Origin: Zemynaea arenosa
GTDB taxonomy: Bacteria; Pseudomonadota; Gammaproteobacteria; Burkholderiales; Burkholderiaceae_D
DNA length: 39,444 bases
Direction: 5' to 3'
Assembly: GCF_004614185.1 (NCBI RefSeq)
Contig: NZ_SPVF01000063.1
Location: 1 to 39,444, forward strand
How positions within the stretch are numbered: the first letter of the stretch is position 1; each line of letters begins with the position of its first letter. Below, piece after piece: positions 24,749-31,790 of the stretch. The translations under genes and the position numbers were made by a program. A model generated the notes under the pieces. It worked only from the letters and a program-made list of their open reading frames with translations, made no database searches and was not told where the DNA came from.

Positions 24749-24766
24749 ATTGTGGTTTTCCACAAT
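24749..24766. promoter_or_regulatory. Perfect inverted repeat between dctS and dctP; candidate DctR site
   Basis: ATTGTGG-TTTT-CCACAAT has two perfect 7-bp arms and a 4-bp spacer. It sits 36 bp from the dctS start and 70 bp from the dctP start, a normal activator position for a LuxR-type regulator. A second, smaller inverted repeat, CGACC-TG-GGTCG, lies at 24731-24742. No -24/-12 sigma54 promoter is seen here, consistent with a FixJ-type rather than NtrC-type regulator. Confidence 0.6.
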
Positions 24767-24836
24767 AGCACAGCCGCTTCGCGCGGGTGCAGAATCGGCA
24801 TGCTCGAAAAATAACATCTTCAGCCGGAGACAACTC

Positions 24837-25826
24837 ATGAAATTCAAGGCCCTCGTCGCGGTCCTCGCCGCCACCGCCAGCTTCGGCGCTTTTGCCCAGG
24901 CCCCCATCGTCATCAAGTTCTCGCACGTCGTCGCGACCGACACGCCGAAAGGCCAGGCAGCGGAGCGTTTCAAGCAGCTGGCCGAGAAGGCCACCAACGG
25001 CCGCGTGAAGGTCGAGGTCTACCCGAACTCGCAGCTCTATAAGGACAAAGAAGAACTGGAAGCCCTGCAGCTGGGCGCCGTGCAGATGCTGGCCCCTTCG
25101 CTGGCCAAATTTGGCCCGCTGGGCGTGAAAGAATTCGAAGTCTTCGACCTGCCCTACATCTTCCCGTCCAAGCAGGCGCTGTACAACGTCACCGAAGGCC
25201 CGATCGGCAAGGGCCTGCTGCAAAAGCTGGAGCCGAAGGGCATCACTGGCCTGGCCTATTGGGACAACGGCTTCAAGATCATGTCCGCCAATAAGCCGCT
25301 GCACGTCCCGGCCGATTTCAAGGGCCTGAAGATGCGCATCCAGTCCTCCAAGGTGCTGGACGCGCAAATGCGCGCCCTCGGCGCCAACCCGCAGGTGCTG
25401 GCCTTCTCCGAGGTCTATCAGGCGCTGCAAACCGGCGTGGTGGATGGCACCGAGAATCCGCCCTCGAATATGTACACCCAGAAGATGCACGAGGTGCAGA
25501 AGCATCTGACCGTGTCCAACCACGGCTACCTGGGCTACGCCGTCATCGTCAACAAGAAGTGGTGGGACGGGCTGCCGGCGGACATCCGCGCGGCGCTGCA
25601 GAAGTCGATGGCCGAAGCGACCACCTATGAAAAGGCGATCGCGCAGCGTGACAACGACATGGCGATGGACGCGATCCGCAAGGCCGGAAAGACCACCATC
25701 TACAACCTGACGGACAAGGAGCAGGCCGAGTGGCGCAAGACCCTGCTGCCGGTCCAGAAGCAGATGGAAGAGCGCATCGGCAAGGACCTGATCCAGGCGA
25801 TCAACAAGCAGAACGCCGCCAAGTAA
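24837..25826 (+). CDS. dctP: TRAP transporter periplasmic substrate-binding protein DctP
   Basis: A 329-residue solute-binding protein with signal peptide (about 1-20, ending 'FGAFAQA'). 'IVIKFSHVVATDTPKGQAAERFKQLAEKATNGRVKVEVYPNSQL' and 'GLKMRIQSSKVLDAQMRALGANPQVLAFSEVYQALQTGVVDGTENPPSN' are DctP hallmarks, including the Arg that binds the substrate carboxylate. It would capture C4-dicarboxylates or similar organic acids and deliver them to DctQM. GGAG lies 8 bp before the ATG. It is the first gene of dctPQM, with a 42-bp gap containing a GC-rich palindrome before dctQ. Confidence 0.95.
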   Translation: MKFKALVAVLAATASFGAFAQAPIVIKFSHVVATDTPKGQAAERFKQLAEKATNGRVKVEVYPNSQLYKDKEELEALQLGAVQMLAPSLAKFGPLGVKEFEVFDLPYIFPSKQALYNVTEGPIGKGLLQKLEPKGITGLAYWDNGFKIMSANKPLHVPADFKGLKMRIQSSKVLDAQMRALGANPQVLAFSEVYQALQTGVVDGTENPPSNMYTQKMHEVQKHLTVSNHGYLGYAVIVNKKWWDGLPADIRAALQKSMAEATTYEKAIAQRDNDMAMDAIRKAGKTTIYNLTDKEQAEWRKTLLPVQKQMEERIGKDLIQAINKQNAAK

Positions 25827-25836
25827 TCCACTCCAG

Positions 25837-25856
25837 GGCGGGCCGGCCGGCCCGCC
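25837..25856. repeat. 20-bp perfect GC palindrome between dctP and dctQ
   Basis: GGCGGGCCGG/CCGGCCCGCC is an uninterrupted self-complementary 20-mer starting 10 bp after the dctP stop. In mRNA it would form a very stable stem that could protect the dctP 3' end or attenuate reading into dctQM. No T run follows, so it is not a complete terminator. Confidence 0.65.
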
Positions 25857-25868
25857 TGCCCCCCGCCC

Positions 25869-26435
25869 ATGAAAATCCTCGATCGACTCGAAGAGTGGCT
25901 GATCGCGACCCTGATGGGCGCGGCCACCTTCATCATATTTGTCGCGGTCCTGCACCGCTACCTCTCCGGCCTGCCCATTCCGGGCGTGCAGGACTGGCTT
26001 ATCAGCCTGAATACCAGCTGGGCACAGGAAGTCTGCATCTTCATGTTCATCTGGATGGCCAAGTTCGGCGCGGCCTATGGCGTGCGCACCGGGATTCACG
26101 TGGGCGTCGATGTGCTGATCAACCGCCTGGACACCGGCTGGCGCGACCGGCTGATCGTGTTCGGTCTCTTTGCGGGCGCGGTCTTCACCGGGACCATCGG
26201 TTCTCTGGGTGCCTACCTGGTCTACCACCTGCCGTCGGACCAAGTGTCGGAAGTGACCGAGATCCCGATGCGCTGGGTCTACCTGGCCATCCCGCTCGGC
26301 TCCTACCTGATGTGCTTCCGCTTCCTGCAGGTGATGGTCCACTTCATCCGCACCGGCGACCTGCCGCGCCATGACCCGGCCCATGTCGAAGGCCTCGACG
26401 ACGAAATCGCCCAGGCACAGGAGGGCAAGGCATGA
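25869..26435 (+). CDS. dctQ: TRAP transporter small permease DctQ
   Basis: A 188-residue, four-helix membrane subunit. Hydrophobic segments lie at about 14-34, 54-72, 90-112 and 135-158. 'WAQEVCIFMFIWMAKFGAAYGVRTGIHVGVDVLINRL' is the family core. It couples DctP to DctM in Na+-driven uptake. The ATG at 25869 has no good Shine-Dalgarno, so expression may depend on reading from dctP. The stop overlaps the dctM start (ATGA at 26432-26435), indicating translational coupling. Confidence 0.93.
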   Translation: MKILDRLEEWLIATLMGAATFIIFVAVLHRYLSGLPIPGVQDWLISLNTSWAQEVCIFMFIWMAKFGAAYGVRTGIHVGVDVLINRLDTGWRDRLIVFGLFAGAVFTGTIGSLGAYLVYHLPSDQVSEVTEIPMRWVYLAIPLGSYLMCFRFLQVMVHFIRTGDLPRHDPAHVEGLDDEIAQAQEGKA

Positions 26436-27712
26436 ACGCCGCCATTATCTTCATTCTCCTCATCGCGCTGATGCTGACCGGGATGCCGGTCTCGATCTCG
26501 CTGGGCCTCACGGTGCTGACCTTCATGTTCACCATGACGTCCGTGCCGATCGAATCGGTGGCGATGAAGCTGTTCACCGGGATCGAGAAGTTCGAGATCA
26601 TGGCGATCCCGTTCTTCATTTTGGCCGGTAACTTCCTCACGCACGGCGGGGTGGCCAAGCGGATGATCAACTTCGCCACCGCCATGGTCGGGCACTGGCA
26701 CGGCGGGCTGGCGCTGGCCGGCGTGCTGGCCTGCGCGCTGTTCGCGGCGGTCTCCGGCTCCAGCCCGGCGACGGTGGTGGCGATCGGTTCGATCATCCTG
26801 CCAGCCATGGTCAAGCAGGGCTACCCCAAGCGCTTCGGCGCGGGCGTGATCACCACCTCGGGCGCGCTCGGCATCCTGATTCCGCCGTCGATCGTGATGG
26901 TGATGTATTCGGTGACCACCAACACCTCGGTGGGCAAGCTGTTCACCGCGGGCGTGGTTCCCGGCCTGCTGCTGGCCTTCCTGCTCGGCCTGACCACCTG
27001 GGTGCTGGCCAAGAAGCGCGACTATCCCCGTATGCCCAAGGCCACCTGGGCTGAACGCTTCACCGCCTTCCGCAAGTGCGCCTGGGGCCTGCTGCTGATC
27101 GTGATCGTGATGGGCGGGATCTACAGCGGCAAGTTCACGCCGACCGAGGCGGCTGCGATGGCGGCGGTGTATGCCTTCTTCATTGCCGTGTTCGTGTACA
27201 AGGACCTGAAGATCGCGCAGGTCGGCAAGGTGCTGCTCGACTCGGCCTCGCTGTCCGCCATGCTGCTGTACATCATCACCAACGCGGTGCTGTTCTCCTT
27301 TCTGATGACCAACGAGAACATTCCGCAGGAGATGGCGGCCTGGATCACCAACAAGGGCCTGGGCGAAGTGGCCTTCCTGCTGGTGGTGAACATCCTGCTG
27401 CTGCTGGCGGGCAATGTGATGGAGCCGTCCTCGATCGTGCTGATCATGGCGCCCATCCTGTTCCCGGTGGCGATGAGCCTGGGAATCGACCCGGTGCATT
27501 TCGGCATCCTGATCGTGGTGAACATGGAGGTGGGGATGTGCCACCCCCCGGTCGGCCTGAATCTCTACGTGGCGTCCGGCGTGACGCGGATGGGGATTTC
27601 CGAGCTCACCGTGGCGGTGCTGCCATGGCTGCTCACCATGGTCGGATTCCTGCTGCTGGTGACCTATGTGCCGCAGATTTCCCTCTGGCTGCCTAATCTT
27701 ATTTACGACTAA
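26432..27712 (+). CDS. dctM: TRAP transporter large permease DctM
   Basis: A 426-residue transport subunit with about 12 hydrophobic segments. Conserved blocks include 'IPFFILAGNFLTHGGVAKRMINFA', 'AAVSGSSPATVVAIGSIILPAM', 'ITTSGALGILIPPSIVMVMYSV' and 'MCHPPVGLNLYVASGV'. It forms the Na+/substrate channel of the TRAP system with DctQ. It is last in dctPQM. The sequence after its stop is AT-rich with a weak GGTTTT/AAAACC hairpin (27721-27740) that lacks a T tract. Confidence 0.95.
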   Translation: MNAAIIFILLIALMLTGMPVSISLGLTVLTFMFTMTSVPIESVAMKLFTGIEKFEIMAIPFFILAGNFLTHGGVAKRMINFATAMVGHWHGGLALAGVLACALFAAVSGSSPATVVAIGSIILPAMVKQGYPKRFGAGVITTSGALGILIPPSIVMVMYSVTTNTSVGKLFTAGVVPGLLLAFLLGLTTWVLAKKRDYPRMPKATWAERFTAFRKCAWGLLLIVIVMGGIYSGKFTPTEAAAMAAVYAFFIAVFVYKDLKIAQVGKVLLDSASLSAMLLYIITNAVLFSFLMTNENIPQEMAAWITNKGLGEVAFLLVVNILLLLAGNVMEPSSIVLIMAPILFPVAMSLGIDPVHFGILIVVNMEVGMCHPPVGLNLYVASGVTRMGISELTVAVLPWLLTMVGFLLLVTYVPQISLWLPNLIYD

Positions 27713-27769
27713 TTTTATTCGGTTTTGTGATTAAAAAACCACATTGTTTCCTTTTGAATACGCTATGAT

Positions 27770-27960
27770 GGGCACCGTTTTGGCGCACCGGAATCTGGGT
27801 TGCACCATACCGAGACGAATCTGTCGTGTGGGGAGTAATCAGAAAACCACGGTAGTGCATACCGGAGATAATTCGAGGAGACATACGTTCTAAAAGATGC
27901 CGCTCAAGTGGCCGTGGGACGTACCGAACTTGAAAACGCACCGCGAGGTGCGTTTTTTTT
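27770..27960 (+). ncRNA. Predicted structured RNA of unknown family, about 185-190 nt
   Basis: The gap 27713-27983 contains a -10-like TATGAT (27764-27769), a region able to fold as a long irregular rod, and an intrinsic terminator. Rod pairings are GGCA 27771-27774/TGCC 27898-27901, TTTT 27778-27781/AAAA 27892-27895, GAA 27791-27793/TTC 27872-27874, TCT 27794-27796/AGA 27866-27868, GGT 27798-27800/ACC 27861-27863, TGCAC 27801-27805/GTGCA 27855-27859, and ACCG 27809-27812/CGGT 27850-27853. A second hairpin, TCAAGT 27903-27908/ACTTGA 27928-27933, precedes the terminator. There is no good -35. It could be a free sRNA or a terminator-controlled leader of ogt. It does not match 6S, tmRNA, 4.5S or RNase P cores that I know. 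The exact 5' end is uncertain. Confidence 0.55.
27935..27960 (+). terminator. Strong intrinsic terminator before ogt
   Basis: AACGCACC (27935-27942), loop GCGA, GGTGCGTT (27947-27954), with eight T in a row ending at 27960. It lies only 24 bp before the chosen ogt start, so it ends the upstream RNA or attenuates ogt. Confidence 0.92.
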
Positions 27961-27983
27961 CGTCCCCAGATATGATGATGGTC

Positions 27984-28514
27984 ATGACCTCATCTCTTGG
28001 CAGCAACATGTTTTCGGCCATCGTGGCGGCGCCCTTCGGTGCGATGGGCGTGCGCACCAGCGGCGGCGTGCTGTGCGAACTGTTCTACCTGCCGCCGCAG
28101 TACGAGTCCAAACCGGCGGAGGATGCGGTCGCTGAACAGGCGGCCGAGCAAGTCCAGCGCTACCTCGACGATCCCGACTTCCGTTTCGACCTCCCGCTGG
28201 CCCGCGTCGGCAGCGAATACCAGCGCAAGGTGTGGGATGCGATCTGCGCCATTCCGCGCGGATCGGTCCTGACTTACGGCCAGGTCGCCAAACTGGTCGG
28301 CTCGGCCCCGCGCGCGGTGGGCCAGGCCTGCGGCGCCAACTACTTCCCGCTGGTCATTCCCTGCCACCGCGTGACTGCCTCGGGCGGCATCGGCGGCTTT
28401 TCCAATCACGACGACGAGACCGGCTTCCACCTGTCCGTCAAACGCTGGCTGCTGGCCCATGAGGGCGTGGCCGGCACCGGAGCGCCATGGCAGCAACAGG
28501 CAATGGCATTCTGA
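27984..28514 (+). CDS. ogt: Methylated-DNA--protein-cysteine methyltransferase
   Basis: About 176 residues. It transfers the O6-alkyl group of guanine to its own Cys in 'VIPCHRVTASGGIGGFS', a suicide repair reaction. 'YQRKVWDAICAIPRGSVLTYGQVAKLVG' is the DNA-binding helix block and 'RAVGQACGANYF' the active-site loop. The frame is open from 27897, but that part lies across the terminator and is not coding. Among ATGs at 27972, 27975, 27978, 27984 and 28008 none has a Shine-Dalgarno; 27984 is a best guess. The 3' end overlaps xerD by 28 bp. Expression may depend on read-through of the upstream terminator or on a promoter inside it. Confidence 0.92.
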   Translation: MTSSLGSNMFSAIVAAPFGAMGVRTSGGVLCELFYLPPQYESKPAEDAVAEQAAEQVQRYLDDPDFRFDLPLARVGSEYQRKVWDAICAIPRGSVLTYGQVAKLVGSAPRAVGQACGANYFPLVIPCHRVTASGGIGGFSNHDDETGFHLSVKRWLLAHEGVAGTGAPWQQQAMAF

Positions 28515-29392
28515 TCGACGAGTTCTGCGACACGCTCTGGCTGGAACAGGGCCTCGCGAAGAACTCGCTGGACGCCTACCGGCGCGACGTGCAGGCGTTC
28601 GCGCGCTGGCTGGAGGTCAAGCGTCCGGAGCGAACCTCGCTCTACAGCGTCGAGCCGCACGATCTGGCGGCCTATTTCGACGAACGCCACGACCAGACCA
28701 AGGCGAGCTCGGCCAACCGGCGGCTGTCGGTCCTGAAGCGCTTTTACCAGCTCGCCCTGCGCCAGAAGCACATCGCCGCCGACCCTTGCCTCCGAATGGC
28801 CTCGGCCAAGCAGCCCACCCGCTTTGTGCACACGCTGACCGAAGCCCAGGTCGAGGCCCTGCTGGCCGCGCCCGATACGTCGACCCCGCTGGGCCTGCGC
28901 GAGCGCACCATGCTGGAGCTGATGTACGCCAGCGGCCTGCGCGTCTCGGAACTCGTGGCCCTGAAACTGGTCGAACTCTCGCTCAATGACGGCGTGCTGC
29001 GCATCACGGGCAAGGGTTCGAAAACCCGGTTGGTCCCGTTCGGTGCCGAAGCGCGCAAGTGGATCGAGCGCTACCTGAAGGAGGCGCGCGGCGTGATCCT
29101 CGACGGCCAGGTGGACGACGCGCTGTTCGTCACCGGCCGCGGCGGTCCGATGACGCGGCAGATGTTCTGGATCATCATCAAGAAGCATGCCCTGAAGGCG
29201 GGTATCGACGCCCAGCTGTCGCCGCACACGCTGCGCCATGCCTTCGCCACGCACCTGCTGAACCACGGCGCCGACCTGCGCGTGGTGCAGCTGCTGCTCG
29301 GGCATGCCGATATTTCCACCACCCAGATTTACACCCATGTGGCGCGCGAGCGCCTCAAGCAGCTGCACCACGCACACCACCCGCGTGCCTGA
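28487..29392 (+). CDS. xerD: Tyrosine recombinase XerD
   Basis: A 301-residue tyrosine recombinase that resolves chromosome dimers at dif with XerC. The N-terminal SAM-like core-binding domain starts 'ILIDEFCDTLWLEQGLAKNSLDAYRRDV'. Catalytic residues are Arg in 'ASGLRVSELV', Lys in 'GKGSKTRLVPFG', His/Arg in 'SPHTLRHAFATHLLNHGADLRVVQLLLGH' and Tyr in 'TTQIYTHV'. The sequence is of the chromosomal XerD type, not an integrase of a mobile element. It overlaps ogt by 28 bp in another frame, so the two are co-transcribed. Confidence 0.96.
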   Translation: MAATGNGILIDEFCDTLWLEQGLAKNSLDAYRRDVQAFARWLEVKRPERTSLYSVEPHDLAAYFDERHDQTKASSANRRLSVLKRFYQLALRQKHIAADPCLRMASAKQPTRFVHTLTEAQVEALLAAPDTSTPLGLRERTMLELMYASGLRVSELVALKLVELSLNDGVLRITGKGSKTRLVPFGAEARKWIERYLKEARGVILDGQVDDALFVTGRGGPMTRQMFWIIIKKHALKAGIDAQLSPHTLRHAFATHLLNHGADLRVVQLLLGHADISTTQIYTHVARERLKQLHHAHHPRA

Positions 29393-29467
29393 ACGGGAAC
29401 AAAGCCATGGCGGCGAACTCGTTCATAATGCTCAGGTCGTGCCTTTCCAATCTGTCGTGAGGTGATC

Positions 29468-29632
29468 ATGGCCAAGACCAATTTCCAGTACGAGAAACGC
29501 CAGCGCGAGCTGGAGAAGAAGCGCAAGCAGGAAGAAAAGGCCCGGCGCAAGCTGGAAGCCAAGCACGAGAAGGAAGAAGGCCGCTCCGAAGCGTCCGATC
29601 CGCCCGCGGCCGAGGAGACCGAAGCGGAGTAA
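29468..29632 (+). CDS. Highly charged 54-residue small protein
   Basis: MAKTNFQYEKRQRELEKKRK opens a 54-residue protein that is mostly Lys/Glu/Arg/Gln helix up to about residue 37, then an acidic tail (GRSEASDPPAAEETEAE). GAGGTGATC stands right before the ATG. I recall near-identical openings ('MAKTNFQYEKRQ.ELEKKRK') in many betaproteobacterial genomes, which supports a real gene. The helix could be a coiled coil or nucleic-acid-binding. Function unknown. It lies 75 bp after xerD. Confidence 0.8.
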   Translation: MAKTNFQYEKRQRELEKKRKQEEKARRKLEAKHEKEEGRSEASDPPAAEETEAE

Positions 29633-29670
29633 GCGGGCCGCACGGGGCTCCGCTTCCCGCTCGTTTGCGT

Positions 29671-29685
29671 TGGCACAAGCGGTGC
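29671..29685 (+). promoter_or_regulatory. Possible sigma54 promoter of the GGDEF-EAL gene
   Basis: TGGCAC-AAGCG-GTGC: GG (29672-29673) and GC (29684-29685) are 12 bp apart as required for -24/-12, with one mismatch (GTGC for TTGC). The predicted start near 29697 is about 38 bp before the GTG codon. This is weaker than the site at 36821 and may be chance. Confidence 0.35.
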
Positions 29686-29734
29686 GGCGGCAGCGCGCTG
29701 AAAAATGGCGCGATGCCTGCCTTAAGGAGCCTCC

Positions 29735-31786
29735 GTGATTGCCAATGCGACCGCCGCGCTGGAGCTGGTTTCCGCCCTTGTCAGCGCGATCGAGCTCACA
29801 CCCGGCGTCGCCGTTCACGCGGTCGACCGCGCCGGCCGGGTCACCTACTGGAACGAGCGCTGCGCCCAGCTGTACGGCGTGGCGGCCGAGGAAGCGCTGG
29901 GTCAGCCTTTGATCAGCCTGGTCAGCCACCCTGGGCATGACGCCGAATTCGCCGCCGAGACCGAAGGCATCTGGGACAGCGGCACCGCACCGCTCACGCG
30001 CGACTGGCCGGTCTGCCTGCGCGACGGCACCGTCCGCTGGGCGTCCACCACCACCTTTCCCTTGATCCGCAATGGCCGCGTCGAGCAGATCTTCCGCATG
30101 GAGATCGACATCACCGGCCGCAAGTCCAGCGAGCGCCACCTCATGCTGGCCGGCCAGGTGTTCGACAATTGCCGCGACGCCATCCTGATCACCGGCACCG
30201 ACTACCGCATCATTGCCGTCAACCGCGCCTTCACCGCCATCACCGGCTTCAGCCCGCTGGACGTGGTCGGCCGCGAGGCCCCGCGCTACGACGGCCAGGC
30301 CCAGGACGAAGCGATCTACGCGCAGATCCGCGAGCACGTGCGCGCGGACGGCCACTGGAGCGGGGAGCTGCTGGCCCAGCGCAAGAACGGCCAGGTGTTT
30401 CCGCTGGAGGCCGCCGTCACCGCGCTGCGCGACCCGGAGGGGCAGCTGACGGGCTACATGTCCATCCTCACCGACATCACCGAGCGCAAGCGGCTGGAGC
30501 AGGAAACCCGCCACCTGGCCGAGCATGATTTCCTGACCGGCTTGCCCAACCGCGTGCTGTTCCAGGACCGGCTCCAGCAGGCGCTGGCGACGGCGCGCCG
30601 CAAGCGCTCCCAGGTCGCGGTGCTATTCCTGGACCTGGACCACTTCAAGTCCGTCAACGACAACCACGGCCACGACATCGGCGACGCGCTGCTGCGCGAG
30701 GTGGCCGGGCGGCTGGTGCATTGCGTGCGCAGCGTGGACACGGTCTCGCGCCAGGGCGGCGACGAATTCGTGATCATGCTGGCCGATATCGGCGGCGCCG
30801 AGCACGCGGCCCACGTGGCGGCCACCATCATGCACGCCGTGACCGGCATCGCGGAGGCGGGCGGCACGCCGGTGGCCCCCTCCGCCTCGATCGGCATCAG
30901 CCTGTTCCCGACCGATGGCGCGGACCTGGACACCCTGTTCAAGCACGCGGATGTGGCCATGTACCACGCCAAGCAGAGTGGCCGCAACGGCTATTGCTTC
31001 TTCTCGCCCGAGATGAACGCCCACGTCAACGAGCGCATCGAGCTCCAAAACGCGCTGCGCAACGCGCTGGCGCGCGGCGAGTTCGAACTGGAGTTCCAGC
31101 CGGAGGTGGAGATCGCCACCGGCCAGACCACCACGGTGGAAGCGCTGCTGCGCTGGCGCCATCCGGCGCGCGGCCTGCTGCTGCCGGCGCAGTTCCTGCA
31201 GGTGGCGGAGGAATCAGGGCTCATGCGGCCCATCGGCGAGTGGGTACTGCGGCGCGCCTGCGCCCAGGGGCAGCAGTGGCGCTTATCCGGCTTTCCGGTG
31301 ACGGTGGCGGTCAACCTGTCGCCGGGGCAGTTCCTCAGCCCGGCCTTCCTCGCCAGCGTCGATGCGGCGCTCGATTCCTCCGGCTTGCCGCCCCACCTGC
31401 TGGACCTGGAGGTGACGGAAGCGGTGCTGATGAAGGACAGCGAAACCGCCATCGGCACCATCGACGCGCTGCGCGGGCGCGGCGTGCACGTGACGATCGA
31501 CGATTTCGGCACCGGTTATTCGAGCCTTGGCACCCTGCAGCGCATGGCGATGAGCAAAGTGAAGATCGACCGCAGCTTCGTGCACGACATCGGGCGCGAT
31601 GGCGCCACCGTGATCCCAGCCATCATCGCGCTGGCGCACAGCCTCAATCTGCGGGTGGTGGCGGAAGGCGTGGAAAGCGCCGGGCAGCTCAGCTACCTGC
31701 GCCAGCACGGCTGCGACGAGTTCCAGGGCCGGCTGGCGGATGCGCTGGTGGCCCAGGGTACTGGCTGGGCCGCGATGGTTCAATAG
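29735..31786 (+). CDS. PAS-PAS-GGDEF-EAL cyclic-di-GMP turnover protein
   Basis: A 683-residue soluble protein. PAS 1 is at about 15-130 ('VHAVDRAGRVTYWNERCAQLYG'), PAS 2 with PAC at about 135-255. The diguanylate cyclase domain has intact GGDEF at 341-345 and an inhibitory RxxD site (RSVD, 332-335). The phosphodiesterase domain has EAL at 469-471, 'LEVTEAVL', 'IDDFGTGYSSL', 'VKIDRSFV' and a Gln in 'DEFQG'. Both active sites look complete, so it may be bifunctional. The end of the EAL domain is unusual: 'EFQGRLADALVAQG' replaces the common QGY.fs.P. The start is GTG with AAGGAG 5 bp before it. There is no membrane segment. Confidence 0.95.
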   Translation: MIANATAALELVSALVSAIELTPGVAVHAVDRAGRVTYWNERCAQLYGVAAEEALGQPLISLVSHPGHDAEFAAETEGIWDSGTAPLTRDWPVCLRDGTVRWASTTTFPLIRNGRVEQIFRMEIDITGRKSSERHLMLAGQVFDNCRDAILITGTDYRIIAVNRAFTAITGFSPLDVVGREAPRYDGQAQDEAIYAQIREHVRADGHWSGELLAQRKNGQVFPLEAAVTALRDPEGQLTGYMSILTDITERKRLEQETRHLAEHDFLTGLPNRVLFQDRLQQALATARRKRSQVAVLFLDLDHFKSVNDNHGHDIGDALLREVAGRLVHCVRSVDTVSRQGGDEFVIMLADIGGAEHAAHVAATIMHAVTGIAEAGGTPVAPSASIGISLFPTDGADLDTLFKHADVAMYHAKQSGRNGYCFFSPEMNAHVNERIELQNALRNALARGEFELEFQPEVEIATGQTTTVEALLRWRHPARGLLLPAQFLQVAEESGLMRPIGEWVLRRACAQGQQWRLSGFPVTVAVNLSPGQFLSPAFLASVDAALDSSGLPPHLLDLEVTEAVLMKDSETAIGTIDALRGRGVHVTIDDFGTGYSSLGTLQRMAMSKVKIDRSFVHDIGRDGATVIPAIIALAHSLNLRVVAEGVESAGQLSYLRQHGCDEFQGRLADALVAQGTGWAAMVQ

Positions 31787-31790
31787 GCGC

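Noticed and set aside
22775..24814. 679-codon plus-strand open frame opposite the histidine kinase
   Set aside because: It is antisense to a kinase with complete PAS, HisKA and HATPase motifs. The composition is Arg/His/Gln/Ala-rich with no family signature.
24447..27544. Long minus-strand open frames opposite dctPQM (ending at 24447 and 26303)
   Set aside because: Both are His/Asp/Gln-rich translations antisense to canonical TRAP genes, so they are shadows.
27770..27960. Assignment of the structured RNA as 6S RNA, tmRNA, 4.5S RNA or a named riboswitch
   Set aside because: The size and rod-like fold suit 6S only loosely, and none of the conserved sequence cores I know for these RNAs could be found, so it is left unassigned.
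28487..29392. Integrase of a mobile element
   Set aside because: The tyrosine recombinase has the length and motif set of chromosomal XerD, overlaps ogt, and shows no att repeats or cargo.
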